Of a DNA stretch of 21,195 nucleotides, positions 7,843 through 14,568 are shown one piece after another. The stretch covers positions 1 through 21,195 of the forward strand of contig JAOZVK010000035.1 in assembly GCA_029938185.1 (NCBI GenBank), in the 5' to 3' direction. Numbering within the stretch: position 1 is the stretch's first letter; every line of letters starts with the position of its first letter. The stretch is from Bacteroidales bacterium (lineage in GTDB: Bacteria > Bacteroidota > Bacteroidia > Bacteroidales > JAOZVK01). The translations under genes were made by a program, and so were the position numbers. Below the pieces are notes generated by a model that had not been told where the DNA came from, searched no databases, and saw nothing but the letters and a program-made list of their open reading frames with translations.

Positions 7843-8809
7843 AATGTTTTTTATACCAATCAAGAGTTTTTTTTATTCCTTGTTTAATATTAAATTTTGG
7901 AGACCATGTTAATGCCTGATGTATTTTTTGAATGTCAATTGCTCTTCGTCTGATATTGTCAATGTCTCTTTCTTGTATATATTCAATTTCTAAATTTTTA
8001 ATATTGCTACTTATAATATCTACTAAATTATTAACAGATGTTTCTACTGAAGTACCAACATTAAACAAATCGCCTAATGCTCTTGGGTGAATTGCAGCTA
8101 AAATTGTTGCATCAATTGCATCATCAATAAATGTATAATCTCTTGTTTGTTCACCATCTCCAAATATATTTAGCTTTTTATTCGTTAGTGCATTATGAAC
8201 AAATTTTCCTAATACGCCACAATAGGGATTATTAGGACTTTGCCCATATCCATATATATTTGAATATCTAACACAAGATGTTGGTATATCGTAATTACGA
8301 TTGTACATTATTGTATAATTCTCGCCCAAAAGTTTTGTAGCAGCATAATTACTCAATACAAATGTTGGATCTTGTTCATTAAGAGGTAGTCTTGTTGTGC
8401 TACCATATACTGATGCCGAGCTTGTATATACAAACCTTTTCAGATTAGTTAAATTATTATTTCTTATATATTCCAAAATTCTTAATGTACTCTCACTATT
8501 AACTCTTAAATGATTAATTGGTTCTTTTCCTGATGATGAGATTTGTTTGCAAGCAAGGTGAAATATAAACTCAGTTTTTTCTAATAATGGAAATAAACGT
8601 AATGTGTCAAGTACATCAATTTTATGGAAAGTAATTCTATCAACAATATCATTTATAATACTAATGTTACTATTTGAACAATCGTCTACTATTGTTACAT
8701 CACAATTATATTTTTCAAGTAATGTTTTTGCTAAATTATGACCAACAAAACCAAGCCCACCGGTTATTACTACTTTTTTATTTTTAATTCTATCTAAATA
8801 ATTTATCAT
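7820..8809 (-). CDS. NAD-dependent epimerase/dehydratase (extended SDR, nucleotide-sugar type)
   Basis: The 329-residue enzyme opens with the Rossmann motif ITGGLGFVGHNLA (15-27). It carries the SDR catalytic set: Ser130/131 in VYTSSASVYG and Tyr155/Lys159 in SNYAATK. The RYSNIYGYGQ and GDGEQTRDYTFIDDA segments are typical of UDP-sugar 4-epimerases and related dehydratases. The exact substrate cannot be read. It is the last gene of a minus-strand operon; its ATG shares one base with the TAA of the upstream glycosyltransferase (TAATG), implying translational coupling. The natural protein probably ended near LDWYKKH: the final seven residues, LRSSTYL, and the TAG stop are encoded by a repeat hairpin and arm. 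Whether this tail changes activity is unknown. Confidence 0.88.
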   Translation of the reverse strand: MINYLDRIKNKKVVITGGLGFVGHNLAKTLLEKYNCDVTIVDDCSNSNISIINDIVDRITFHKIDVLDTLRLFPLLEKTEFIFHLACKQISSSGKEPINHLRVNSESTLRILEYIRNNNLTNLKRFVYTSSASVYGSTTRLPLNEQDPTFVLSNYAATKLLGENYTIMYNRNYDIPTSCVRYSNIYGYGQSPNNPYCGVLGKFVHNALTNKKLNIFGDGEQTRDYTFIDDAIDATILAAIHPRALGDLFNVGTSVETSVNNLVDIISSNIKNLEIEYIQERDIDNIRRRAIDIQKIHQALTWSPKFNIKQGIKKTLDWYKKHLRSSTYL

Positions 8810-10053
8810 TACTTGTTTTTTAGTAAGTTATTAATTGGTTTTACAAATTCGTTTGTCATTCCGTATGCAGTATGTTTTATTATTAATTCTGAATTTATAT
8901 CAATTGGTGTATAAGTATCCAGATTATTAATAAGGTTATTTGTTACATTATACAAATCTTGTTCTTTTGTTTTTGGTTTTTCTTCATCAGAATAGCAAAC
9001 AATATATTTGTATTTAAGTTTTAGTAAAAACTTTGCAGGAAATGATTTTTTGTGTAAAAAAGCAACAAAAGGTTTTCTTGAAGCAATCATGCCCATTAGT
9101 TTAGATGCTGAGTAATATGGCTCCATTCCACCAAAAAGTATAAGTAAACTTGCACTCATAGTTAATTCAATGGCTTTTTTATACGAAACTCTATTAGGAT
9201 ATTCAACCGTATAATGCTCCATATTATATAAATCAAGCCATTTAGATGTTTGCTTATAAGAAAGTTCTTGTCCTGCATATGATGTTCCAAAAAATTCTAT
9301 ATTTATTTTTATATCTTTTTCAATTTCAGATAATACTTTAAAAAATACAGCTAATACTGGATATGCATTTTTCCATACTGCACCTATGTATCTTATAATG
9401 ATTTTTTTAGAACTTGTAGCATTAAGCTTAAAATCACTTGGTTCTACACCATAAGGAATTGAATAAAATTTATTTTTATCTTTTATTTTATAATTTTTTA
9501 TTATATTATTGTTTATTCCATCTGAAACAGAAAATACTAAACTTGATTTATTAACTGCTTTTTTTTCAAAAATTTTTGCTATTATTTGGCTTATTTTTCT
9601 TTTAATACCAACATTTTTAGCTAATGAAACTTCTACCCAAGGGTCAATAAAATCTATTGCATAAGGAATTTTATAAAATAAATTTATTATAGGAGCTATA
9701 ACCAAAATATACCAAGGAGGTACTGGATATAAAATAAAATCAGGTTTTTCTTTTTTTATTTCTTTTAGTAGTTTGGGTAACAAAAATGGAATTAGCCTAA
9801 TGCCTAAGTCTCCAAACTTAAATTTTCTTGTGTATTTTTGATTCAAAGCTTTTACTTTAAATTCCTTAAACTTATCTCCAACAAGTTCATTCATCCATTC
9901 ATCTTCAAGTTCTTCTCTGTATTTTGGATAAGTTGTGAATATATACGGATAATAGCCAAATTTATATAAGTGCTTAACTATTAACCTCACTCTTTGCGAT
10001 GGAGGAAGAGCCGAAGGTGGAAAATGTGGTGCTATTATAAATATTTTTTTCAA
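8809..10053 (-). CDS. Glycosyltransferase, GT4-like (GT-B fold)
   Basis: The protein has 414 residues. The N-terminus MKKIFIIAPHFPPSALPPSQR is typical of GT4-type enzymes that build surface polysaccharides, with a glycine-poor acceptor loop and a YAIDFIDPWVE segment near residue 140. The second Rossmann half includes YSIPYGVEPSDF and IIIRYIGAVW, then a donor-side region (LLILFGGMEPYYSASKLMGMIASRKPFVAF) that corresponds to the EX7E area in degenerate form. Donor and acceptor sugars cannot be read. It overlaps the downstream epimerase by one base and follows another glycosyltransferase after 73 nt, so the three probably act in one polysaccharide or lipopolysaccharide pathway at the cytoplasmic face of the inner membrane. 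Confidence 0.82.
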   Translation of the reverse strand: MKKIFIIAPHFPPSALPPSQRVRLIVKHLYKFGYYPYIFTTYPKYREELEDEWMNELVGDKFKEFKVKALNQKYTRKFKFGDLGIRLIPFLLPKLLKEIKKEKPDFILYPVPPWYILVIAPIINLFYKIPYAIDFIDPWVEVSLAKNVGIKRKISQIIAKIFEKKAVNKSSLVFSVSDGINNNIIKNYKIKDKNKFYSIPYGVEPSDFKLNATSSKKIIIRYIGAVWKNAYPVLAVFFKVLSEIEKDIKINIEFFGTSYAGQELSYKQTSKWLDLYNMEHYTVEYPNRVSYKKAIELTMSASLLILFGGMEPYYSASKLMGMIASRKPFVAFLHKKSFPAKFLLKLKYKYIVCYSDEEKPKTKEQDLYNVTNNLINNLDTYTPIDINSELIIKHTAYGMTNEFVKPINNLLKNK

Positions 10054-10080
10054 TATAATACATTTAGAATATTAATGAAA

Positions 10081-10113
10081 CTCATAAGAAATATTAAATA
10101 GGTCTAAAACTTT
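10081..10113 (-). repeat. Strongly decayed repeat arm between two glycosyltransferase genes
   Basis: CTCATAAGAAATATTAAATA then GGTCTAAAACTTT matches the order of arm and hairpin, but the hairpin no longer pairs. It occupies most of the 73-nt gap inside the polysaccharide operon, so the repeat family also inserts within operons. Confidence 0.5.
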
Positions 10114-10126
10114 ATTTTGAAGTCTT

Positions 10127-11257
10127 TTAAACAATATCCAATTCATTTAAAATATTTTTAGCGATGTCATTTGCAGAGTATGAGCTATTTCTAATTTTAA
10201 TTATTTCTTTTTTTAAATTTTCTATATTTTCTTTATCTAAAATATAGTTATTTATAAAATCAGCCATTTCGTATGGAGTTTCTTTTATTGGTAGATTCCC
10301 ATTTTTCCATTTATAACCTCTCATTCCGGGAGTTGTAGTAACAATAGGTAGCCCTCTGTTTATAGCCCATGCCAGCTTTGTTGTTACACCTGTCGAATAC
10401 CAAAAAACAGTATTTAAAAACAATGCCCATGTTGCAACTTCTGTATCTAAGTCTTTATCAGATAATTCACCTGTATATTCAACAAAATCATATTTTTTTT
10501 CTATTTTCTTTCCCCAACTTTCTGGTGCTCCTACTATTCTGATTAAATAATCGTTTTGTTTAATCTTTTTTAATTCATCTAATAATAATGTTATTCCTTG
10601 ATAATTAGGCGGATGGTCTAATCTTCCAACAAAACCAACTCTTCTATAATTTGTTTTTAGTTTAAGCTTAAATTCATTTAATAAACGAGGAATAAAAATT
10701 GTTTTTTTTGCACCAAACCAGTTTTCAATTTGTGTTTCAATATCTGAAACAGTTAATACAATATCTATAAATTTCACTCTATGTAGTGACTCAGTATGAA
10801 TCAAATACCCTAATTTTACAATATCAATAAATTTAGAAAAAAAATTAGGTTTTTTTATAGGTTTAGTAGTTAAATGCAAAAAATCGCCACTATAATTTCC
10901 ATGAGAGAGTAATACTATTTTTACTTTACTTCCAAATTTGTTTTTAATAATTGGCGCATATCTAACTAGAGTTGCCATATTTATAAAAACCCATTTTACA
11001 TTATTTTTTTCAATATAATCTAATAACTTTTGCTTATCTTTTTTTATACTGAAAACCTTGTAGATATTAAAATTCAGTTTTATAAGTAATCTATCAAATA
11101 AATTTTTTGTATAATCAACATTATATTCAATTAGTTTAAATTTAGCTTCTTTCAAAACTAAGTAAAATTCCTGAGAACATAATTGAACTCCTCCAGTAAC
11201 TCTACTTTTCAAGAATATAGGGTGAGTTAAAAATATAGCATTTTTGTTATCCATCAA
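10127..11257 (-). CDS. Glycosyltransferase, GT4/GT1-like (GT-B fold)
   Basis: The protein has 376 residues. The N-terminus includes the acceptor-side loop SRVTGGVQLCSQEFY (about 18-32). The C-terminal half opens with RRVGFVGRLDHPPNYQG (about 207-223), the usual start of the nucleotide-sugar-binding Rossmann fold, followed by LIRIVGAPESWG, VEYTGELSD and a donor segment around STGVTTKLAWAINRGLPIVTTTPGMRGY, which matches the GT4 pattern of a conserved loop before the second glutamate. It heads the operon that continues with another glycosyltransferase and an epimerase. A repeat hairpin ends 11 nt upstream of its start. The start could be ATG 11257 or the adjoining ATG 11254. Sugar specificity cannot be read. 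Confidence 0.82.
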   Translation of the reverse strand: MMDNKNAIFLTHPIFLKSRVTGGVQLCSQEFYLVLKEAKFKLIEYNVDYTKNLFDRLLIKLNFNIYKVFSIKKDKQKLLDYIEKNNVKWVFINMATLVRYAPIIKNKFGSKVKIVLLSHGNYSGDFLHLTTKPIKKPNFFSKFIDIVKLGYLIHTESLHRVKFIDIVLTVSDIETQIENWFGAKKTIFIPRLLNEFKLKLKTNYRRVGFVGRLDHPPNYQGITLLLDELKKIKQNDYLIRIVGAPESWGKKIEKKYDFVEYTGELSDKDLDTEVATWALFLNTVFWYSTGVTTKLAWAINRGLPIVTTTPGMRGYKWKNGNLPIKETPYEMADFINNYILDKENIENLKKEIIKIRNSSYSANDIAKNILNELDIV

Positions 11258-11267
11258 TTATCAATTT

Positions 11268-11418
11268 AAGGTCTTTGACCTATTTAATGTAGTTTACACA
11301 TTTTTGTAAAATATTGTCATACATGTAATTATATAAAAATAAATGCCGTAAAACTTTTGTAATAGTACTTAATTATACAGTATTAATGCGTAAGCAATAT
11401 TTAAAAATTCAAAGAGCC
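11268..11418. repeat. Dispersed repeat, two-ended (REPIN-like) copy between the glycosyltransferase start and the HEPN fragment
   Basis: The left hairpin AGGTC-TTT-GACCT (11269-11281) and its arm run to AAATGCCGTAAAACTTTTGT and AATAGTACTTA. A short arm with AATGCGTAAGCAATATTTAAA then leads to a damaged right end, ATTCAAAGAGCC (11407-11418), in which one stem strand (GAGCC) matches the GGCTC/GAGCC hairpin variant and the other has mutated. Length 150 bp. The left end sits 11 nt before a glycosyltransferase start; the right end supplies the stop of the HEPN fragment. Confidence 0.85.
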
Positions 11419-11580
11419 AATTTTCCCTCTACATATTTTTTCCGTCAATATTTTGAGCCTATTTACACATTTTGCCAAAAATTCAAGTTCTTTTTTTTGT
11501 ATTGCATAGTCCATTTTGTAACGAGAATCTATATAAGCTTTTTTTAGTAATATAAATAAACGCTCCTCTTCTTCATTTTT
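11401..11580 (-). pseudogene. C-terminal fragment of a HEPN-domain protein (MNT-HEPN type)
   Basis: On the minus strand an open frame of 59 codons lies between a TGA (11583-11581) and a TAA (11403-11401), with no usable start. It contains LFILLKKAYIDSRYKMDYAI, then a KKELEFLAKCVNRLKILTEKIC stretch. This pattern (YxDxRY, then EEL..L..RV..L...T...C) is typical of the C-terminal helices of HEPN domains in Bacteroidota proteins that also carry a nucleotidyltransferase (MNT) domain. The N-terminal part, including any RxxxxH motif, is absent, so the piece is dead. Its last codons, encoding G-S-L-N-F, and its stop lie in the repeat end, as for several intact genes nearby. It lies next to a toxin-antitoxin pair. 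Confidence 0.6.
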
Positions 11581-11653
11581 TCACAAACTAATAATTGGGA
11601 TGTAGTTTTTCCTCGTATTTGAAATTTTTAATACTTTAGGATAGGCTAGTTGA

Positions 11654-11707
11654 GTTTTTGTTTTTTGGTATTTTTGTGGTGCAAAGTACCCAAAAAACAC
11701 CAAAAAC
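11654..11707. other. Long imperfect hairpin in the gene-free stretch beyond the toxin gene
   Basis: GTTTTTG and TTTTTTGG (11654-11668) pair with CCAAAAAA (11690-11697) and CAAAAAC (11701-11707), with a 3-nt bulge (CAC) and a ~21-nt loop. It lies about 30 nt beyond the toxin stop and could end its transcript on the minus strand. No T-tract follows on that strand, so termination is uncertain. Nothing else is seen from 11584 to 11737. Confidence 0.4.
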
Positions 11708-11737
11708 AAAATGACATCCAAGCCGATATAAAGATTC

Positions 11738-12010
11738 CTATTTGCATGGCTTTAAGTCAATTCGTTTTTTCCAAACATTTGGATTACGACTAAAATGAAA
11801 AATTGAAAAAACATTAATCAAATTGTCCTTTACAATAAAAAATACTGCAAAAGGAAAACGTTTCAAACTTGCTTTACGTGCTTCTTTCTCTATTTTTGGA
11901 AGTTGATACGGATTATTTTTAATTCTCAAAATACTTTCTTTGACCTCATATAAAAAAATATTGCCTAATCCTTGTTGTTGCGTGTCATAACAATATACAT
12001 AAACGCGCAA
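11738..12010 (-). pseudogene. RelE/ParE-like toxin with its N-terminus replaced by a repeat
   Basis: The 90-codon frame ends in a clear RelE/ParE core: YDTQQQGLGNIFLYEVKES, then NNPYQLPKI, KASLKRFPFAVFFIV and FSIFHFSRNPNVWKKR. Family members usually carry another 15-20 residues (first strand and helix) before the YxxQQxGLG segment. Here the frame contains no ATG at all; its only possible start is TTG at 12010, inside a repeat arm, with a TAA two codons further upstream. Residues before YDTQQQ are encoded by sequence that aligns with the subtype C repeat at 13690-13748. I read it as a toxin beheaded by the repeat, although a short TTG-initiated product cannot be excluded. It is downstream of its likely antitoxin. 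Confidence 0.7.
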
Positions 12011-12037
12011 GCCACATTAAATAGGTCGAAGACCTTT
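11988..12037 (-). repeat. Subtype C repeat arm and hairpin lying across the antitoxin-toxin junction
   Basis: AACAATATACATAAACGCGC, then AAGCCACATTAAATAGGTC and the hairpin AGGTC-GAA-GACCT (12023-12035). The arm matches the copies at 13690-13748 and 14295-14348, including the CCACATT variant of subtype C. Only about 50 bp of the unit is present. It supplies the antitoxin's last residues and stop, and the replaced start of the toxin. Confidence 0.85.
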
Positions 12038-12271
12038 TGTCAGAAGTTTTTGTTCAATTTCATTCCAAGTTTTTCCTTCACTCATGTTATTAATGGTGTA
12101 ATTGTAACGTTTGTCAAATTCTGTTTTTTGTTCTTCTGTCATAAAGTCTATATTGTCATTTTCTTCAAAAATTTGCACAAAGTCATAATCCATCGCTAAC
12201 ATTTTTAGCATGTTAATTATACTTATGGCTTTGGGATTTGTTTCTGTAATTTTAATTGTATAGCTCATCAT
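12017..12271 (-). CDS. Putative antitoxin with a repeat-encoded C-terminus
   Basis: The 84-residue protein is acidic in its middle part. It begins MSYTIKITETNPKAISIINML, a small beta-alpha start, continues with LAMDYDFVQIFEEND and FMTEEQKTEFDKRYNYTI, and closes with SEGKTWNEIEQKLLTK. Small proteins of this pattern are found in Bacteroidota just upstream of ParE/RelE toxins, and the toxin remnant is directly downstream, so the antitoxin role is inferred from context. The last five residues, GLRPI, and the TAA come from a repeat hairpin read in a different frame from that used in the epimerase gene. The start may be ATG 12271 or 12268. A good promoter lies just upstream. Confidence 0.7.
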   Translation of the reverse strand: MMSYTIKITETNPKAISIINMLKMLAMDYDFVQIFEENDNIDFMTEEQKTEFDKRYNYTINNMSEGKTWNEIEQKLLTKGLRPI

Positions 12272-12297
12272 TTTACTATTTTTAATATTGTGTTTTG

Positions 12298-12328
12298 TAA
12301 AGATACCCTTTTTATCTCAATTTGCAAA
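12298..12328 (-). promoter_or_regulatory. Promoter of the toxin-antitoxin operon
   Basis: On the minus strand TTTG (12328-12325), 19 nt, then TATCTTTA (12305-12298). This fits the Bacteroidota consensus TTTG-N19-TAnnTTTG with only the last base off. It would start transcription about 20 nt before the antitoxin ATG. It is the best two-part promoter match I found in the window. Confidence 0.65.
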
Positions 12329-12339
12329 AATAAGATCTT

Positions 12340-12416
12340 GTTTTTTGTTAAATTGCATATTTTTAGAATATTAATAGAATGGGTAAGCAACATTAATAAA
12401 TAGGTCGAAGACCTTT
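12340..12416 (-). repeat. Dispersed repeat, subtype B, truncated at its far end
   Basis: TTTTTTGTTAAATTGCATA, TTTTTAGAATATTAATAGAA, then GGGTAAGCAACATTAATAAA and hairpin AGGTC-GAA-GACCT (12402-12414). The interior matches the copy at 19059-19158. The AAAACTTTTGT end is missing. It lies between the toxin-antitoxin promoter and the ATPase stop. Confidence 0.85.
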
Positions 12417-13642
12417 TATTTATGCGTAAGCAAGGTCAAAAGGCTCGAAGAGCCTAAAAAGTCAATGATATTTATGTGCTTAATTCCTTCGTAAGTTTGC
12501 ACTTTAAATTTATCAGAAGATATTACAAATTTAGGAAAATTATCTTTAATTTTTAATAAATTTCCAAATTCTCTGTCAATTACTTTTTGGTCTGATAAAA
12601 CATATGTTACTTGAATATAAATTTTTTCATTATTTTTTTTACAAACAAAATCTATTTCTTTGTCTTTTAGCTTGCCTATGTTAATATCGTAACCAAGTCT
12701 TGAAATATGATTATAGACAATATTTTCATAAATTTTAGCAATGTCTTGTAAGCGAAAACCTATAATAGAATTTCTCAAACCTATATCTGTAAAATAAAAT
12801 TTCTCTCCTGTTTCAAATATTTTTTTCCCACCTACTTCCGAACGTTTTACTTTATTTATTAAAAAAGCATTTGTAAGAAAATTCAAATAATTTAAGACTA
12901 TGTTGTTAGAAATATTTATTTTTTGTGATTTTAAAAAGTCGCTTATTTTTTTTGCTGAAATAATATTTCCAGTATTTTCGGCAATATATTCGCTTAAATT
13001 TTGTAAAAATTCAACATTTCTTATTCTATTTCTTGTTACTATGTCTTTTAGAAGTATTGTTTTGTAAATATTTTTTAAATAATCGAAAGCAATTTCTTCA
13101 TTTAATTTTAAATTTTTAAGATATGGTAAACCGCCAAATGTAAGGTATTTATTAAAATTATAATCAGTGTTATTTAATTTATGAAATTCTAAAAACTCTA
13201 AGTAGCTTAATGGGTGAATTTTAAATTCTATATATCTACCACTTAAAAATGTTGCAAGTTCACCCGAAAGTAGATTTGCATTACTGCCAGAACAATATAT
13301 ATCGTATTTTCCTTCTGCTTGCAAGCTTCGTAGTGCTTTTTCGAAATGTTTTATATCCTGTATCTCATCAATAAATATTACTGTTTTTTTTCCCTGAATA
13401 ATTCTATTATTTATATATTCCATTAAATCAATGTAATCTATAATGCTTCTAAATTCATATAGTTCTTTATTTATAAAAATTACATTTACATTTTTGTCTA
13501 TTTTTTCTATTTCATTTTTTATTTGATGCAAAAAATAACTTTTACCAACACGGCGTTGTCCAACAATAACTTTGATAATATCTTTATTAAAGTAGGCTTT
13601 TATTTTTTCAATATAATATTTTCGCTTTATATATTCTATCAT
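12416..13642 (-). CDS. AAA_14/DUF4143-type ATP-binding protein
   Basis: From the start at 13642 the protein has 408 residues and begins MIEYIKRKYYIEK, as family members do. The Walker A motif VGQRRVGKSYF lies at about 27-37 and Walker B VIFIDEIQ at about 88-95, followed by the IYCSGSNANLLSGE segment of AAA_14 domains. The DUF4143 half contains a winged-helix-like region and ends in an IDFVCKKNNEKIYIQVTY block resembling a restriction-endonuclease-like fold. The function of this family is unknown. A start at 13672 would add MAKNVYKTTY, but those codons lie in the end block of a repeat, so I prefer 13642. The C-terminal GSSSLLTLLTHK and stop are also repeat-encoded, in the hairpin copy at 12420-12457. 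Confidence 0.88.
   Translation of the reverse strand: MIEYIKRKYYIEKIKAYFNKDIIKVIVGQRRVGKSYFLHQIKNEIEKIDKNVNVIFINKELYEFRSIIDYIDLMEYINNRIIQGKKTVIFIDEIQDIKHFEKALRSLQAEGKYDIYCSGSNANLLSGELATFLSGRYIEFKIHPLSYLEFLEFHKLNNTDYNFNKYLTFGGLPYLKNLKLNEEIAFDYLKNIYKTILLKDIVTRNRIRNVEFLQNLSEYIAENTGNIISAKKISDFLKSQKINISNNIVLNYLNFLTNAFLINKVKRSEVGGKKIFETGEKFYFTDIGLRNSIIGFRLQDIAKIYENIVYNHISRLGYDINIGKLKDKEIDFVCKKNNEKIYIQVTYVLSDQKVIDREFGNLLKIKDNFPKFVISSDKFKVQTYEGIKHINIIDFLGSSSLLTLLTHK
12420..12457 (-). repeat. Arm-only repeat with the GGCTC/GAGCC hairpin, inside the ATPase 3' end
   Basis: TTATGCGTAAGCAAGGTCAA then AGGCTC-GAA-GAGCCT (12441-12455), a perfect 6-bp stem in which the sequence differs from the standard hairpin on both strands. 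It directly follows another unit in the same orientation. On the minus strand it encodes the ATPase's last residues. Confidence 0.85.
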
Positions 13643-13645
13643 ATA

Positions 13646-13748
13646 AGTAGTCTTATAAACATTTTTCGCCATTTGTTTTTATACAATTGGCTACATAGTA
13701 GCAATATATAAAAACGTGCAAGCCACATAAAATTAGGTCGAAGACCTT
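13646..13748 (-). repeat. Dispersed repeat, subtype C, overlapping the ATPase start region
   Basis: It begins TAGTCTTATAAACATTTTTC, continues GCCATTTGTTTTTATACAAT and TGGCTACATAGTAGCAA, then ACGTGCAAGCCACATAAAAT and hairpin AGGTC-GAA-GACCT (13735-13747). It aligns through its whole length with 14249-14348. Its far end contains the ATG at 13672, an apparent but probably false start of the ATPase. Confidence 0.88.
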
Positions 13749-13753
13749 AGCAA

Positions 13754-13761
13754 CAAAGATA
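13754..13761 (-). promoter_or_regulatory. Candidate -7 element of the ATPase gene
   Basis: TATCTTTG on the minus strand is an exact match to TAnnTTTG. No TTTG lies at the expected -33 place. Transcription would begin at about the hairpin of the adjoining repeat, so the message would carry this hairpin near its 5' end. Confidence 0.45.
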
Positions 13762-13922
13762 TAAAAAATTTCGAGTATAATTAAATAAAAAAGGGTTTGT
13801 TTAGAAAAATTTGTGTATAGTCAAATAAATTAGTTTTAATATAACAAATTTTGAGTATACTTGATGTTTTTTGTTTTGTAATTATTGTGATGTTATACTA
13901 TAATTTTAACATATTTTTAGTT

Positions 13923-14028
13923 CTAAGTACTTTTACAAAAGTTTTTCGACATTTACTTATTCATAACCTCTTGATTAAATTGCCTTTGTACTTATGCGTA
14001 AGCAACTATCAATAGGTCGAAGACCTTA
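13923..14028 (-). repeat. Dispersed repeat, subtype A, well preserved
   Basis: CTAAGTACTTTTACAAAAG, TTTTTCGACATTTACTTATT, the A interior, GTACTTATGCGTAAGCAACT and hairpin AGGTC-GAA-GACCT (14014-14026). TAAGTAC (13924-13930) and GTACTTA (13988-13994) form a 7-bp inverted repeat round the interior, which would fold the unit into a stem-loop beside the terminal hairpin. Confidence 0.9.
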
Positions 14029-14248
14029 ACAGTTTATTAATGTTAAAACTATAACCGTTTATAGTATAATATTTGATTTTTTATCAGTTCAAAAAAATTT
14101 ACAATAATATAAATTGTTGTAATATATTGATATTTAAACACAAACATTTAATGTGATAAATTAAAAAAATATAATGACTAAAATCATTAGATATTATATA
14201 AAATATTTAAATATATTTTGCAAATTTGCATATAAAATTCTAAATAAG
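14029..14248. other. AT-rich gene-free stretch between two repeats
   Basis: Apart from poly-A and poly-T runs and short AT palindromes I see nothing definite. Together with 13749-13922 it makes up the unassigned part of an ~800-bp gene-free region upstream of serC. Confidence 0.4.
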
Positions 14249-14348
14249 TGGTCTTACAAAAGTTTTCGGCATTTTTTTTTGTACAATTGGCTACATGATA
14301 ATAATTTATAAAAATGCGTAAGCCACATTAAATAGGTCGAAGACCTTA
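14249..14348 (-). repeat. Dispersed repeat, subtype C, well preserved
   Basis: GTGGTCTTACAAAAGTTTTC, GGCATTTTTTTTTGTACAAT, TGGCTACATGATAATAATTT, AATGCGTAAGCCACATTAAA then AGGTC-GAA-GACCT (14334-14346). This is the type example of subtype C, with CCACATT next to the hairpin. Confidence 0.9.
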
Positions 14349-14378
14349 TTTAGTTTTTTAGTAATTAATATAATTGAT

Positions 14379-14525
14379 GGCTACCCGTCAGAAGTTGAAC
14401 GGTCTTGTTTTTCAAGTAGTTTTAATCATAGAATTAAAGTAAAGATTAGCAAAACTTTGCGAAACTTTGCGTCAAACTTTGTGTAGCTTTGCGTTTAAAA
14501 AGCGACTAACTTAAAACTGGTAGCC
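14379..14525. mobile_element. 147-bp miniature insertion with 8-bp target duplication upstream of serC
   Basis: The segment begins GGCTACC (14379-14385) and ends GGTAGCC (14519-14525), a 7-bp terminal inverted repeat. It is flanked on both sides by an identical TAATTGAT (14371-14378 and 14526-14533), the mark of a transposition target duplication. It is too short to code for a transposase, and no matching one is present. It is unrelated to the hairpin-repeat family. Inside it lies a tandem array of CTTTGCG motifs, and it ends 43 nt before the serC ATG, so it may now form part of the serC promoter region. Confidence 0.65.
14451..14494 (+). repeat. Short tandem array of ACTTTGCG-like units
   Basis: AAAACTTTGCG, AAACTTTGCGTC, AAACTTTGTGT and AGCTTTGCGT follow each other at a spacing of 11-12 bp. 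TAGCTTTG (14484-14491) matches the TAnnTTTG -7 element, and earlier TTTG words lie 14 and 24 nt upstream, not the favoured 19. The array lies inside the miniature insertion. Confidence 0.7.
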
Positions 14526-14568
14526 TAATTGATTAAAGCATAATATGATATAATAAAAATTTAAAAAT

